DNA from: Rouxiella sp. S1S-2
GTDB lineage: Bacteria > Pseudomonadota > Gammaproteobacteria > Enterobacterales > Enterobacteriaceae
Direction of reading: 5' to 3'
NCBI RefSeq assembly: GCF_009208105.1
Contig: NZ_WFKL01000001.1
Span: 62,001 to 126,000 of the forward strand
DNA: 64,000 nt
In this document: piece after piece, positions 55,342 through 64,000 of the stretch
Numbering within the stretch: position 1 is the first letter of the stretch
Layout: each line of letters starts with the position of its first letter
Position numbers and translations under genes: made by a program
Notes under the pieces: generated by a model
Seen by the model: only the letters and a program-made list of their open reading frames with translations
Told to the model about the DNA's origin: nothing
Database searches by the model: none

Positions 55342-55381
55342 AGACGTCAATACATCTGGACATCTAAACTTCTTTGCGTAT
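55342..55381. promoter_or_regulatory. MetJ operator (met boxes) between metB and metJ
   Basis: Tandem 8-mers AGACGTCA, ATACATCT, GGACATCT and AAACTTCT occupy 55342-55373, with a possible fifth (TTGCGTAT) to 55381. Best matches to AGACGTCT are the first and third. They should control metBL and the autoregulated metJ gene. Confidence 0.88.
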
Positions 55382-55531
55382 AGATTGAGGATTGTGATAA
55401 TACCCGCTAAAATTATAGGAATATGGCTTATTATGTGGACGCTACTGCGCTGATTGGCGCAGTTAAACACAAATTTGCATCCGCTGACAAAGTGAACAAC
55501 ATCCCGACAGGATTGTTGCAAATATGACGGC

Positions 55532-55571
55532 TATAGTGAGATCGGCGGAAATATAGTGAGATCTGTGGAAA
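55532..55571. repeat. Adjacent 20-bp tandem duplication upstream of metJ
   Basis: TATAGTGAGATCGGCGGAAA (55532-55551) is followed immediately by TATAGTGAGATCTGTGGAAA (55552-55571), differing at two positions. It sits 60 bp before the metJ start and outside the met boxes. The role is unknown to me. Confidence 0.9.
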
Positions 55572-55631
55572 TCGGGCATAATCCCCGGGTTTTCAGAATT
55601 TTATTTTTATTTGATAAATTTAAGGTGTCCC

Positions 55632-55949
55632 ATGGCTGAGTGGAACGGCGAATATGTCAGCCCTTACGCTGAACACGGTAAAAAAAGCGAACAAGTTAAA
55701 AAGATCACGGTTTCCATTCCTCTGAAAGTATTGAAGATTTTGACGGACGAGCGCACACGTCGCCAGGTGAATAACCTGCGTCATGCCACGAACAGTGAAT
55801 TGCTGTGTGAAGCTTTTCTGCATGCCTTTACTGGCCAGCCGTTGCCGAACGATGAAGACCTGCGTAAAGAACGCAGCGATGAAATCCCGGAAGCCGCCAA
55901 AATTCTCATGCGAGAGCTGGGTGTAGATCCCGATACTTGGGAGTATTAA
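55632..55949 (+). CDS. metJ: Methionine regulon repressor MetJ
   Basis: Ribbon-helix-helix repressor that uses S-adenosylmethionine as corepressor. The 105 residues are almost identical to E. coli: [20 protein letters not shown], the DNA-binding strand [13 protein letters not shown], and the helix [20 protein letters not shown]. The start at 55632 is conserved and preceded by AAGGTG. An in-frame start at 55611 was rejected. It is divergent from metB and ends before a strong bidirectional terminator. Confidence 0.98.
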   Translation: MAEWNGEYVSPYAEHGKKSEQVKKITVSIPLKVLKILTDERTRRQVNNLRHATNSELLCEAFLHAFTGQPLPNDEDLRKERSDEIPEAAKILMRELGVDPDTWEY

Positions 55950-55988
55950 GAAGAGTTTTGCGTTTCTAATTGCAGAAACGCAGGCAAC

Positions 55989-56016
55989 AAAAAAGGCGCC
56001 ACCGGCGCCTTTTTTT
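55989..56016. terminator. Bidirectional terminator between metJ and rpmE
   Basis: GGCGCC (55995-56000), loop ACC, GGCGCC (56004-56009), flanked by A6 on the left and T7 on the right. Serves both convergent genes. Confidence 0.92.
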
Positions 56017-56031
56017 GCTTTCGGGCTAAGC

Positions 56032-56244
56032 TTATTTGCTGCCCGGTACGCTGAAACGCTTGTTGAAGCGGTCAACGCGTCCACCGGTAGTTACTTCACG
56101 TTGCTTACCAGTGTAGAACGGGTGACATTCGCCACAAACGTCCAGGTTCAGATCGTGACCAACGGTAGATCCGATTTTGATAACGTTACCGCAAGAACAG
56201 TTAGCAGTAACAACTTCGTATTTAGGGTGAATACCTTGTTTCAT
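56032..56244 (-). CDS. rpmE: 50S ribosomal protein L31, zinc-binding form
   Basis: The 70-residue protein bridges the ribosomal subunits. Zinc ligands are Cys16 and Cys18 in ANCSCGN and Cys37 and Cys40 in DVCGECHPF, so this is the C+ paralogue that can be displaced by the zinc-free YkgM type under zinc limitation. Start [16 protein letters not shown]. Confidence 0.98.
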   Translation of the reverse strand: MKQGIHPKYEVVTANCSCGNVIKIGSTVGHDLNLDVCGECHPFYTGKQREVTTGGRVDRFNKRFSVPGSK

Positions 56245-56437
56245 GGGAAAACCTCTGTTTAGGCCGCATCGCTATCCAACCGTGTTTCCGTCGGACACCA
56301 CGCGTAGTGTAAATGATTAGGTCTTTGATACGGAATGCACCAAAGGCGGCGAATCATACAGAATATAAACTGACCGCGCAATCATGTTCATGCATTCCGA
56401 GTCACACAGTGTACACTATCTCGTCATTTTTTTATAG

Positions 56438-58645
<2,208 letters not shown>

Positions 58646-58730
58646 TTTAAGAAACAGTCGTTTTTTTGGAATACGGCACGGAAAAAACACATAAGTCACA
58701 TTTTTTATGCAATTAGGTAACTAATCCTAG

Positions 58731-58752
58731 TCACATTCTGTTTAGAATGTGA
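58731..58752. repeat. Palindrome upstream of cytR
   Basis: TCACATTCT-GTTT-AGAATGTGA, a perfect 9-bp inverted repeat 129 bp before the cytR start. The half-sites are those of CRP but in reversed order, so it is not a standard CRP site. A second AGTCACATT copy lies at 58694-58702, repeating 58729-58737. No U-tract follows. Confidence 0.6.
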
Positions 58753-58880
58753 TGAGCTACGCAGAGCTATTGCTAGCTTGATAAATAAATATTAAATATG
58801 CACGGATGCTGCAAATAACTTATAAAAAATAAACATCCATGATGTCGTGTCAGTTTGATGCAGGTGCAAGGAGAGATGCG

Positions 58881-59909
58881 TTGGATCAGAACAGAGTTAT
58901 TCCTACCGCTACCATGAAAGACGTGGCGGAAATGGCGGGTGTTTCCACCGCCACGGTATCACGGGCGTTAATGAACCCCGAGAAGGTTTCAGCGCCGACC
59001 CGTCAACGGGTTGAACAGGCGGTTATCGCCGTAGGATATTCGCCGCACTCTCTGTCCCGCAATCTCAAGCGCAACGAATCGCGCACAATACTGGTTATCA
59101 TCCCTGACATTTGCGATCCGTTCTTCGCTGACGTGATCCAGGGGATCGAACGAACGGCCGCTGAAAGCGGATATCTGGTGCTGATTGGCGATTGCGCCCA
59201 GCAAAATCAGCAAGAAAAAACCTTTATTAATCTTATCATTACCAAACAAATCGATGGCATGCTGCTGCTCGGCTCAGACTTACCGTTTGACGCCAGCAAA
59301 GAAGAACAGCGCAACCTGCCGCCAATGGTGATGGCCAACGAGTTTGCACCGGAACTCGAACTGCCGACGGTGCATATCGACAACCTGACCGCCGCCTATG
59401 ACGCCGTCCATTATTTGATTGGCCTTGGGCATCAGCAAATCGCCTGTATCGCCGGTCCTGACTCCATGCCACTTTGCCAATATCGTCTGCAGGGCTATAT
59501 TCAGGCCATCCGTCGCAATGGGCAAACGGTTGAAAGTCACTACATTGCGCACGGCGATTTTAGCTATGAATCTGGGGCGCAGGCCCTGTCAACACTGATG
59601 AGTCAGCCCAAGCCGCCGACCGCCATTTTCTGTCATAACGACATCATGGCCATCGGCGCAATGTGTGAGGCGAAAAAATTAGGGCTGCGCATCCCACAAG
59701 ATTTGTCTATTGTTGGTTTCGATGATATTAAAATCAGCCAGTTCTATGACCCGCCGTTAACCACGGTGGCTCAACCAAGATTCCAGATTGGCCGGGAAGC
59801 CATGTTATTATTATTGGAACAACTTAACGGTCATTCGGTACAAAGCGGTTCACGTTTGCTCGACAGTGAACTGGTTATTCGCGGCAGTACTGCTGCGCCC
59901 AAGCGCTAG
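58881..59909 (+). CDS. cytR: HTH-type transcriptional repressor CytR (LacI family)
   Basis: Repressor of nucleoside uptake and catabolism genes, relieved by cytidine and dependent on CRP for cooperative binding. The 342-residue product has the LacI-type helix-turn-helix TMKDVAEMAGVSTATVSRAL at 11-30 and hinge LKRNESRTILV. It continues into the periplasmic-binding fold (IPDICDPFFADVIQGIER). The start is taken as TTG 58881: AAGGAGA sits six bases upstream and the N-terminus then matches E. coli in length. An ATG at 58839 would add 14 residues and lacks such a site. Confidence 0.92.
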   Translation: MDQNRVIPTATMKDVAEMAGVSTATVSRALMNPEKVSAPTRQRVEQAVIAVGYSPHSLSRNLKRNESRTILVIIPDICDPFFADVIQGIERTAAESGYLVLIGDCAQQNQQEKTFINLIITKQIDGMLLLGSDLPFDASKEEQRNLPPMVMANEFAPELELPTVHIDNLTAAYDAVHYLIGLGHQQIACIAGPDSMPLCQYRLQGYIQAIRRNGQTVESHYIAHGDFSYESGAQALSTLMSQPKPPTAIFCHNDIMAIGAMCEAKKLGLRIPQDLSIVGFDDIKISQFYDPPLTTVAQPRFQIGREAMLLLLEQLNGHSVQSGSRLLDSELVIRGSTAAPKR

Positions 59910-59980
59910 TTAACAGTAAAGTTTTCAGGACTCTGTAAAATGACGTACTTCTTTAAACATAACGACACAGCGAAACGATA

Positions 59981-60925
59981 GTGGCACAAAAAGACTATGT
60001 GAGCCGTGGACGCTCAGGAGCACGGCGGAAGAAAAGTACCAGCCGTAAAAAAAGCAGTTCCCCGACAGTATCCAAAACGATGGTGGCAATAGCCGCCGCC
60101 GTTCTGGTGGTCTTTATCGGTGGCCTATACTTTTTGACTCATAAGAAAATGGAAGAGGCAGAGATTCTGCCAACGCACGCGACACGTCCGGGTAATGGCC
60201 TACCGCCTAAGCCAGAAGAGCGCTGGCGCTATATCAAAGAGCTCGAGAATCGTCAGATGGGCGTACAAACCCCAACGGAGCCGACCTCCGGCGGTGACGT
60301 GTCGTCTAAAACTCAGCTAACGCCAGAACAGCGCCAGCTGCTCGAGCAGATGCAGGCAGATATGCGTCAAACGCCGACGCAGCTCAATGAAGTGCCTTAT
60401 AACGATCCGTCGCAGGCGGCGCGAACTGCACCGACGTCAAGGCAATCGAGCAGCCAGCCGACGTTTATGCAGCAGCCGGTAAGAGCCCCTCAGGCACAAC
60501 AGCCTGCGCCAGTTCAGCGGCCTAAGCCGGTTCAACAACAGCCTGTGTTTACGCAGCCAAAACCGGAGCACGAAAAACCGCAGCAGCAGCCAATGATCAC
60601 CCAGGCAAAACCGGAACGTGAAAAACCGCAGCCGCAACAGCAGCAAAATATTGCTCAGAATGCTCCGGAAAAAGAGAAACCCAAAGAGCAGGAGAAATCC
60701 CAGCGCTTCATCGTGCAGTGTGGTTCATTCCGCGGCACCGAACAGGCGGAATCTGTGCGTGCCAGACTGGCGTTTGAAGGCTTCGAGAGCCGTGTGACCT
60801 CAAGCGGTGGCTGGAATCGCGTGGTTATCGGACCGTATAACAATCGCGCAGGCGCCGACGGCACACTGTCTCGTTTGAAAGGTTCTGGCATCTCAAGCTG
60901 TATTCCGGTCCCCGTCGGGGGTTGA
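59981..60925 (+). CDS. ftsN: Cell division protein FtsN
   Basis: Bitopic inner-membrane protein that triggers septal peptidoglycan synthesis by FtsWI and is the last essential divisome protein to arrive. The 314 residues comprise a basic cytoplasmic tail (RRKKSTSRKKSSS), a membrane segment (about 34-54), the essential periplasmic helices around ERWRYIKELENR and LTPEQRQLLEQMQADMRQ, and a Pro/Gln-rich linker (about 150-235). The C-terminal SPOR domain is RFIVQCGSFRGTEQAESVRA onwards. GTG start; the ribosome-binding site is weak. Confidence 0.96.
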   Translation: MAQKDYVSRGRSGARRKKSTSRKKSSSPTVSKTMVAIAAAVLVVFIGGLYFLTHKKMEEAEILPTHATRPGNGLPPKPEERWRYIKELENRQMGVQTPTEPTSGGDVSSKTQLTPEQRQLLEQMQADMRQTPTQLNEVPYNDPSQAARTAPTSRQSSSQPTFMQQPVRAPQAQQPAPVQRPKPVQQQPVFTQPKPEHEKPQQQPMITQAKPEREKPQPQQQQNIAQNAPEKEKPKEQEKSQRFIVQCGSFRGTEQAESVRARLAFEGFESRVTSSGGWNRVVIGPYNNRAGADGTLSRLKGSGISSCIPVPVGG

Positions 60926-60968
60926 AAACCCATAATCCTCCCCAATCTATACATTCAATATGGCCCGC

Positions 60969-61003
60969 AAAGTTATGAGACCTGAACAGGGTCCCATAAC
61001 TTT
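60969..61003 (+). promoter_or_regulatory. Stem-loop in the hslVU 5' untranslated region
   Basis: AAAGTTATG (60969-60977) pairs with CATAACTTT (60995-61003), with further inner pairing around ACC/GGT. A second small hairpin GACGG/CCGTC follows at 61004-61021. It lies 37 bp upstream of the hslV start. E. coli hslVU also has a 5' UTR inverted repeat, reported to stabilise its mRNA. Confidence 0.75.
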
Positions 61004-61039
61004 GACGGGATCTTTTCCGTCTGCAACGAGGAACAGCTC

Positions 61040-61576
61040 GTGACAACAATTGTATGTGTACGCCGTAATGGCCATGTCGTGGTAGGTGGTGATGGTCAGG
61101 CCACGATGGGTAACACCGTAATGAAGGGCAACGTCGTTAAAGTCCGCACCTTCTACAAAGATAAAGTGATCGCGGGCTTTGCCGGCGGTACAGCCGATGC
61201 GTTTACACTGTTTGAGCTGTTTGAGCGCAAACTGGAAATGCATCAGGGACATTTGACCAAAGCCGCCGTTGAACTGGCAAAAGACTGGCGCACCGATCGT
61301 ATGCTGCGCCGTCTTGAAGCGCTATTGGTCGTGGCCGATGAAACAGACTCTCTGCTTATCAGCGGTAACGGCGACGTCATTCGTCAGGATAACGGGCTTA
61401 TTGCTATCGGTTCTGGCGGTGCTTATGCCCAGGCGGCGGCCACTGCGCTATTGGAAAATACCGAGTTAAGCGCGCGTGAAATTGCGGAAAAATCGCTGAA
61501 TATTGCCGGTGATATCTGCATTTATACCAACCATAACCTCAATTTCCTGGAATTGCCTAAGCAATCCCAAGCGTAA
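61040..61576 (+). CDS. hslV: ATP-dependent protease subunit HslV (ClpQ)
   Basis: Proteasome-like threonine peptidase that forms a double hexamer with HslU. The 178-residue product starts [20 protein letters not shown]; removal of Met exposes the catalytic Thr. Conserved [13 protein letters not shown] and [18 protein letters not shown] follow. Heat-shock regulation is expected from the family. GTG start with GAGGA upstream; the second residue after TTIV is Cys instead of the Ser in E. coli. The C-terminal ten residues diverge from E. coli. Confidence 0.97.
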   Translation: MTTIVCVRRNGHVVVGGDGQATMGNTVMKGNVVKVRTFYKDKVIAGFAGGTADAFTLFELFERKLEMHQGHLTKAAVELAKDWRTDRMLRRLEALLVVADETDSLLISGNGDVIRQDNGLIAIGSGGAYAQAAATALLENTELSAREIAEKSLNIAGDICIYTNHNLNFLELPKQSQA

Positions 61577-61588
61577 GGATCGAAAATT

Positions 61589-62923
61589 ATGTCCGAAATG
61601 ACCCCACGCGAGATTGTCAGCGAATTAGACAGCTACATCATCGGCCAACACAATGCGAAGCGCGCCGTTGCCATTGCCTTGCGCAACCGCTGGCGCCGCA
61701 TGCAGCTCGACGAAGCGCTGCGCCATGAAGTCACGCCTAAAAATATTCTGATGATCGGCCCAACCGGCGTCGGTAAAACCGAAATCGCCCGTCGTTTGGC
61801 GAAACTTGCCAATGCGCCGTTCATCAAGGTCGAAGCCACCAAGTTCACCGAAGTGGGTTACGTGGGTAAAGAGGTCGACTCAATCATTCGCGACCTGACC
61901 GATTCAGCGATTAAAATGGTGCGCCAGCAGTCTATTGAAAGGAACCGCTACCGCGCCGAAGAGTTGGCAGAAGAGCGCATTCTCGACGTGCTTATTCCTC
62001 CCGCTAAAAACAACTGGGGCCAGGCGGACGAAGCGCAGGAACCTTCTGCTGCGCGTCAGTCTTTCCGTAAAAAACTGCGCGAAGGCCTGCTCGACGACAA
62101 AGAAATCGAAATTAACGTGGCCGATTCGCCCGCAGGCGTCGAAATAATGGCACCTCCGGGCATGGAAGAGATGACCAACCAGCTGCAGTCGATGTTCCAA
62201 AACATGGCGGGTCAGAAGCAGAAAGCGCGCAAGATGAAAATCAAGGAAGCCCACAAGCTGCTGATTGAAGAAGAAGCGGCCAAGCTGGTTAACCCTGAAG
62301 AGCTGAAAGAGCAGGCCATTGAAGCCGTTGAGCAGCACGGGATCGTGTTTATCGACGAGATCGACAAAATCTGTAAACGCGGCGGTCAAAGTTCAGGCCC
62401 GGACGTTTCACGTGAAGGCGTGCAGCGTGACCTGCTGCCGCTGGTTGAAGGCTGTACCGTCTCAACTAAGCACGGCATGGTGAAGACTGACCATATTCTG
62501 TTTATCGCTTCCGGCGCATTCCAGACCTCGAACCCGTCGGACCTCATCCCTGAATTACAGGGTCGTTTGCCGATCCGCGTTGAGCTACAGGCGCTGTCTA
62601 CCGAAGACTTCGAGCGTATTCTGACTGAGCCGAGTGCTTCCCTGACTCACCAGTACAAAGCGCTGATGCAAACCGAAGGAGTCACCATCAACTTTACTTC
62701 CGACGGTATTCGCCGCATTGCCGAAGCCGCATGGCAGGTTAACGAAACTACCGAGAACATCGGCGCACGTCGTCTGCACACCGTACTTGAGCGTTTGATG
62801 GAAGATATCTCCTACGACGCCAGCGAAAGCAACGGTATTTCAATAAACATTGATGCAGATTACGTTCGTAGCCACTTAGATGCACTTGTTGCTGATGAAG
62901 ACCTGAGCCGATTCATCTTATAA
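61589..62923 (+). CDS. hslU: ATP-dependent protease ATPase subunit HslU (ClpY)
   Basis: AAA+ unfoldase that feeds substrates to HslV. The 444 residues (E. coli 443) have Walker [17 protein letters not shown] near 56-71, the pore motif GYVGKEV near 91, an intermediate I-domain (about 110-240), Walker [10 protein letters not shown] near 252-260, and the C-terminal SRFIL that docks into HslV. It begins 12 bp after hslV and is co-transcribed. Confidence 0.98.
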   Translation: MSEMTPREIVSELDSYIIGQHNAKRAVAIALRNRWRRMQLDEALRHEVTPKNILMIGPTGVGKTEIARRLAKLANAPFIKVEATKFTEVGYVGKEVDSIIRDLTDSAIKMVRQQSIERNRYRAEELAEERILDVLIPPAKNNWGQADEAQEPSAARQSFRKKLREGLLDDKEIEINVADSPAGVEIMAPPGMEEMTNQLQSMFQNMAGQKQKARKMKIKEAHKLLIEEEAAKLVNPEELKEQAIEAVEQHGIVFIDEIDKICKRGGQSSGPDVSREGVQRDLLPLVEGCTVSTKHGMVKTDHILFIASGAFQTSNPSDLIPELQGRLPIRVELQALSTEDFERILTEPSASLTHQYKALMQTEGVTINFTSDGIRRIAEAAWQVNETTENIGARRLHTVLERLMEDISYDASESNGISINIDADYVRSHLDALVADEDLSRFIL

Positions 62924-62953
62924 TTTGCGCACACCTTCGTGGTTAAGAAAATG

Positions 62954-62977
62954 GGGAGGCTAAGGCCTCCCTTTTTT
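62954..62977 (+). terminator. hslVU terminator
   Basis: GGGAGGC (62954-62960), loop TAAG, GCCTCCC (62965-62971) and six T residues. Confidence 0.93.
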
Positions 62978-63023
62978 ATTGCCTCGAATTCATCCGGCCC
63001 GAGCAGAACGGATAACGCACATT

Positions 63024-63941
63024 ATGAGCACGCTTCCCCTTAATACTCCCGCCAGCGCCTGGCTTCAAAGCCTGAGATTACGCACCCTTCCCCTGGCCTT
63101 TGCCTCGATTCTGGTCGGCTCATCGCTCGCCAGCTTTCAAGGGAGCATGAAACCGTCGGTCGCACTGTTGGCATTGTTAACCGCCGGACTGCTGCAAGTG
63201 CTTTCCAACCTGGCAAATGACTACGGCGACGCCGTCAAAGGCAGCGATACGCCTGCAAGGCTCGGCCCAGTGCGCGGCATGCAAAAAGGGCTGATTACTC
63301 ACCATCAAATGAAGCGGGCAATCAAACTGTGCGTTTTTGCTGCCGTGATATCGGGTCTGGCGCTGATTACCGTTGCCTGCCAAAAACCTGCGGATATGTT
63401 GGTGTTTCTGCTGCTCGGCCTGCTCTCGATTGCCGCAGCCATTACTTACACCGTAGGTACCCGACCGTATGGATACCGCGGACTGGGTGATGCATCGGTG
63501 CTGCTGTTTTTTGGCTGGATTAGCGTAGCGGGAACCTACTATCTGCAGGTCGGGAAAATTGACCTACTGGTGCTGCTGCCGGCGACGGCATGCGGAATGC
63601 TGGCCGCGGCAGTGTTGAATATCAATAACCTGCGCGATATTGAAAGCGACGCCGAACACGGTAAAAACACGCTGGCCGTCAGACTGGGGCCAAAGATGGC
63701 GCGTTATTATCAGCTTTTTTTACTGCTGGGTGCCATAGTCTGCCTGGCGCTGTTTTCGACGTACTATTTTCCTGGCTGGCGCGGTTTTCTCTTTCTGCTG
63801 GCCGCGCCGATGCTGGCCAGTCACGGCACAAAAGTGCTGCGCAGCACCGTCCCCGAGCAGGCACGGCCGCTGCTTGAACACATGGTGAAAGCGGCGTTGC
63901 TCACCCAGATGCTGTTCGCTCTCGGACTCTTTCTCAACTAA
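63024..63941 (+). CDS. menA: 1,4-dihydroxy-2-naphthoate polyprenyltransferase
   Basis: UbiA-family membrane prenyltransferase that attaches the polyprenyl chain in menaquinone synthesis. The 305-residue protein has eight or nine hydrophobic segments and the two substrate-binding motifs: NLANDYGDAVKGSDTPAR near 64-81 and NINNLRDIESDAEHGKNTL near 192-210. The ATG at 63024 gives MSTLPLNTPASAWLQSLRLR; the in-frame TTG at 62979 lies next to the hslU terminator and is rejected. E. coli MenA has 308 residues. Confidence 0.95.
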   Translation: MSTLPLNTPASAWLQSLRLRTLPLAFASILVGSSLASFQGSMKPSVALLALLTAGLLQVLSNLANDYGDAVKGSDTPARLGPVRGMQKGLITHHQMKRAIKLCVFAAVISGLALITVACQKPADMLVFLLLGLLSIAAAITYTVGTRPYGYRGLGDASVLLFFGWISVAGTYYLQVGKIDLLVLLPATACGMLAAAVLNINNLRDIESDAEHGKNTLAVRLGPKMARYYQLFLLLGAIVCLALFSTYYFPGWRGFLFLLAAPMLASHGTKVLRSTVPEQARPLLEHMVKAALLTQMLFALGLFLN

Positions 63942-64000
63942 CTGAATGTTATTCAATCATCATGTGCAAAATATGCGCATTAACACTTAACAATTGATGA

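Overview
The window is a contiguous piece of core chromosome from a member of the Enterobacterales, most likely the Yersiniaceae side (Serratia / Rahnella / Ewingella / Rouxiella-like). Almost every protein aligns from memory along its full length with the Escherichia coli orthologue. Several features differ from E. coli K-12: an intact ilvG, a peroxiredoxin-glutaredoxin fusion divergent from oxyR, a short-type argG inside argCBGH, and a DUF2461 gene directly after ilvA. The genus call is inference; the 16S gene at 30516-32058 would settle it.

Layout, left to right. (1) 1-9,544: 5' part of rho, trxA, divergent rhlB-gppA, rep, ppiC, ilvC and its divergent regulator ilvY. (2) 9,582-16,908: the isoleucine-valine operon on the minus strand, ilvL-ilvG-ilvM-ilvE-ilvD-ilvA, with a complete leader peptide and attenuator, plus a DUF2461 gene only 39 bp after ilvA. 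(3) 17,062-21,463: an MFS carrier, yifB (comM-like), maoP and hdfR. (4) 21,479-26,085: a four-gene sugar ABC importer, ytfQRT-yjfF (galactofuranose type). (5) 26,499-32,058: a complete rRNA operon on the minus strand (16S, tRNA-Ile, tRNA-Ala, 23S, 5S, tRNA-Asp, tRNA-Trp) with P1/P2 promoters and boxA. (6) 32,483-41,207: murI, btuB with a cobalamin riboswitch, trmA, yijD, fabR, sthA, oxyR and the prx-grx fusion. (7) 41,323-47,428: argCBGH with divergent argE. (8) 47,745-55,949: ppc, metF, metBL and divergent metJ. (9) 56,032-63,941: rpmE, priA, cytR, ftsN, hslVU, menA.

The genes form coherent regulatory sets. The ilv block makes branched-chain amino acids under leader-peptide attenuation and IlvY control. 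The arg block sits between divergent promoters with ARG-box-like sites. metF and metBL/metJ carry tandem MetJ 8-mers. oxyR faces a peroxide-reducing enzyme. btuB is under a B12 riboswitch.

I found no undescribed defence, mobile or biosynthetic system: no CRISPR array, no transposase or integrase, and no block of unrecognised genes. The points most worth a second look are small. They are an rRNA operon that joins the flanks of two different E. coli rrn loci, a long hairpin insert in its tRNA-Ile/tRNA-Ala spacer, a perfectly adjacent 20-bp tandem duplication upstream of metJ, strong intercistronic hairpins in the arg and ytf operons, a nested inverted repeat upstream of ytfQ, and accessory genes beside the ilv operon. 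Comparisons with E. coli proteins and gene order are from memory, not from a search.
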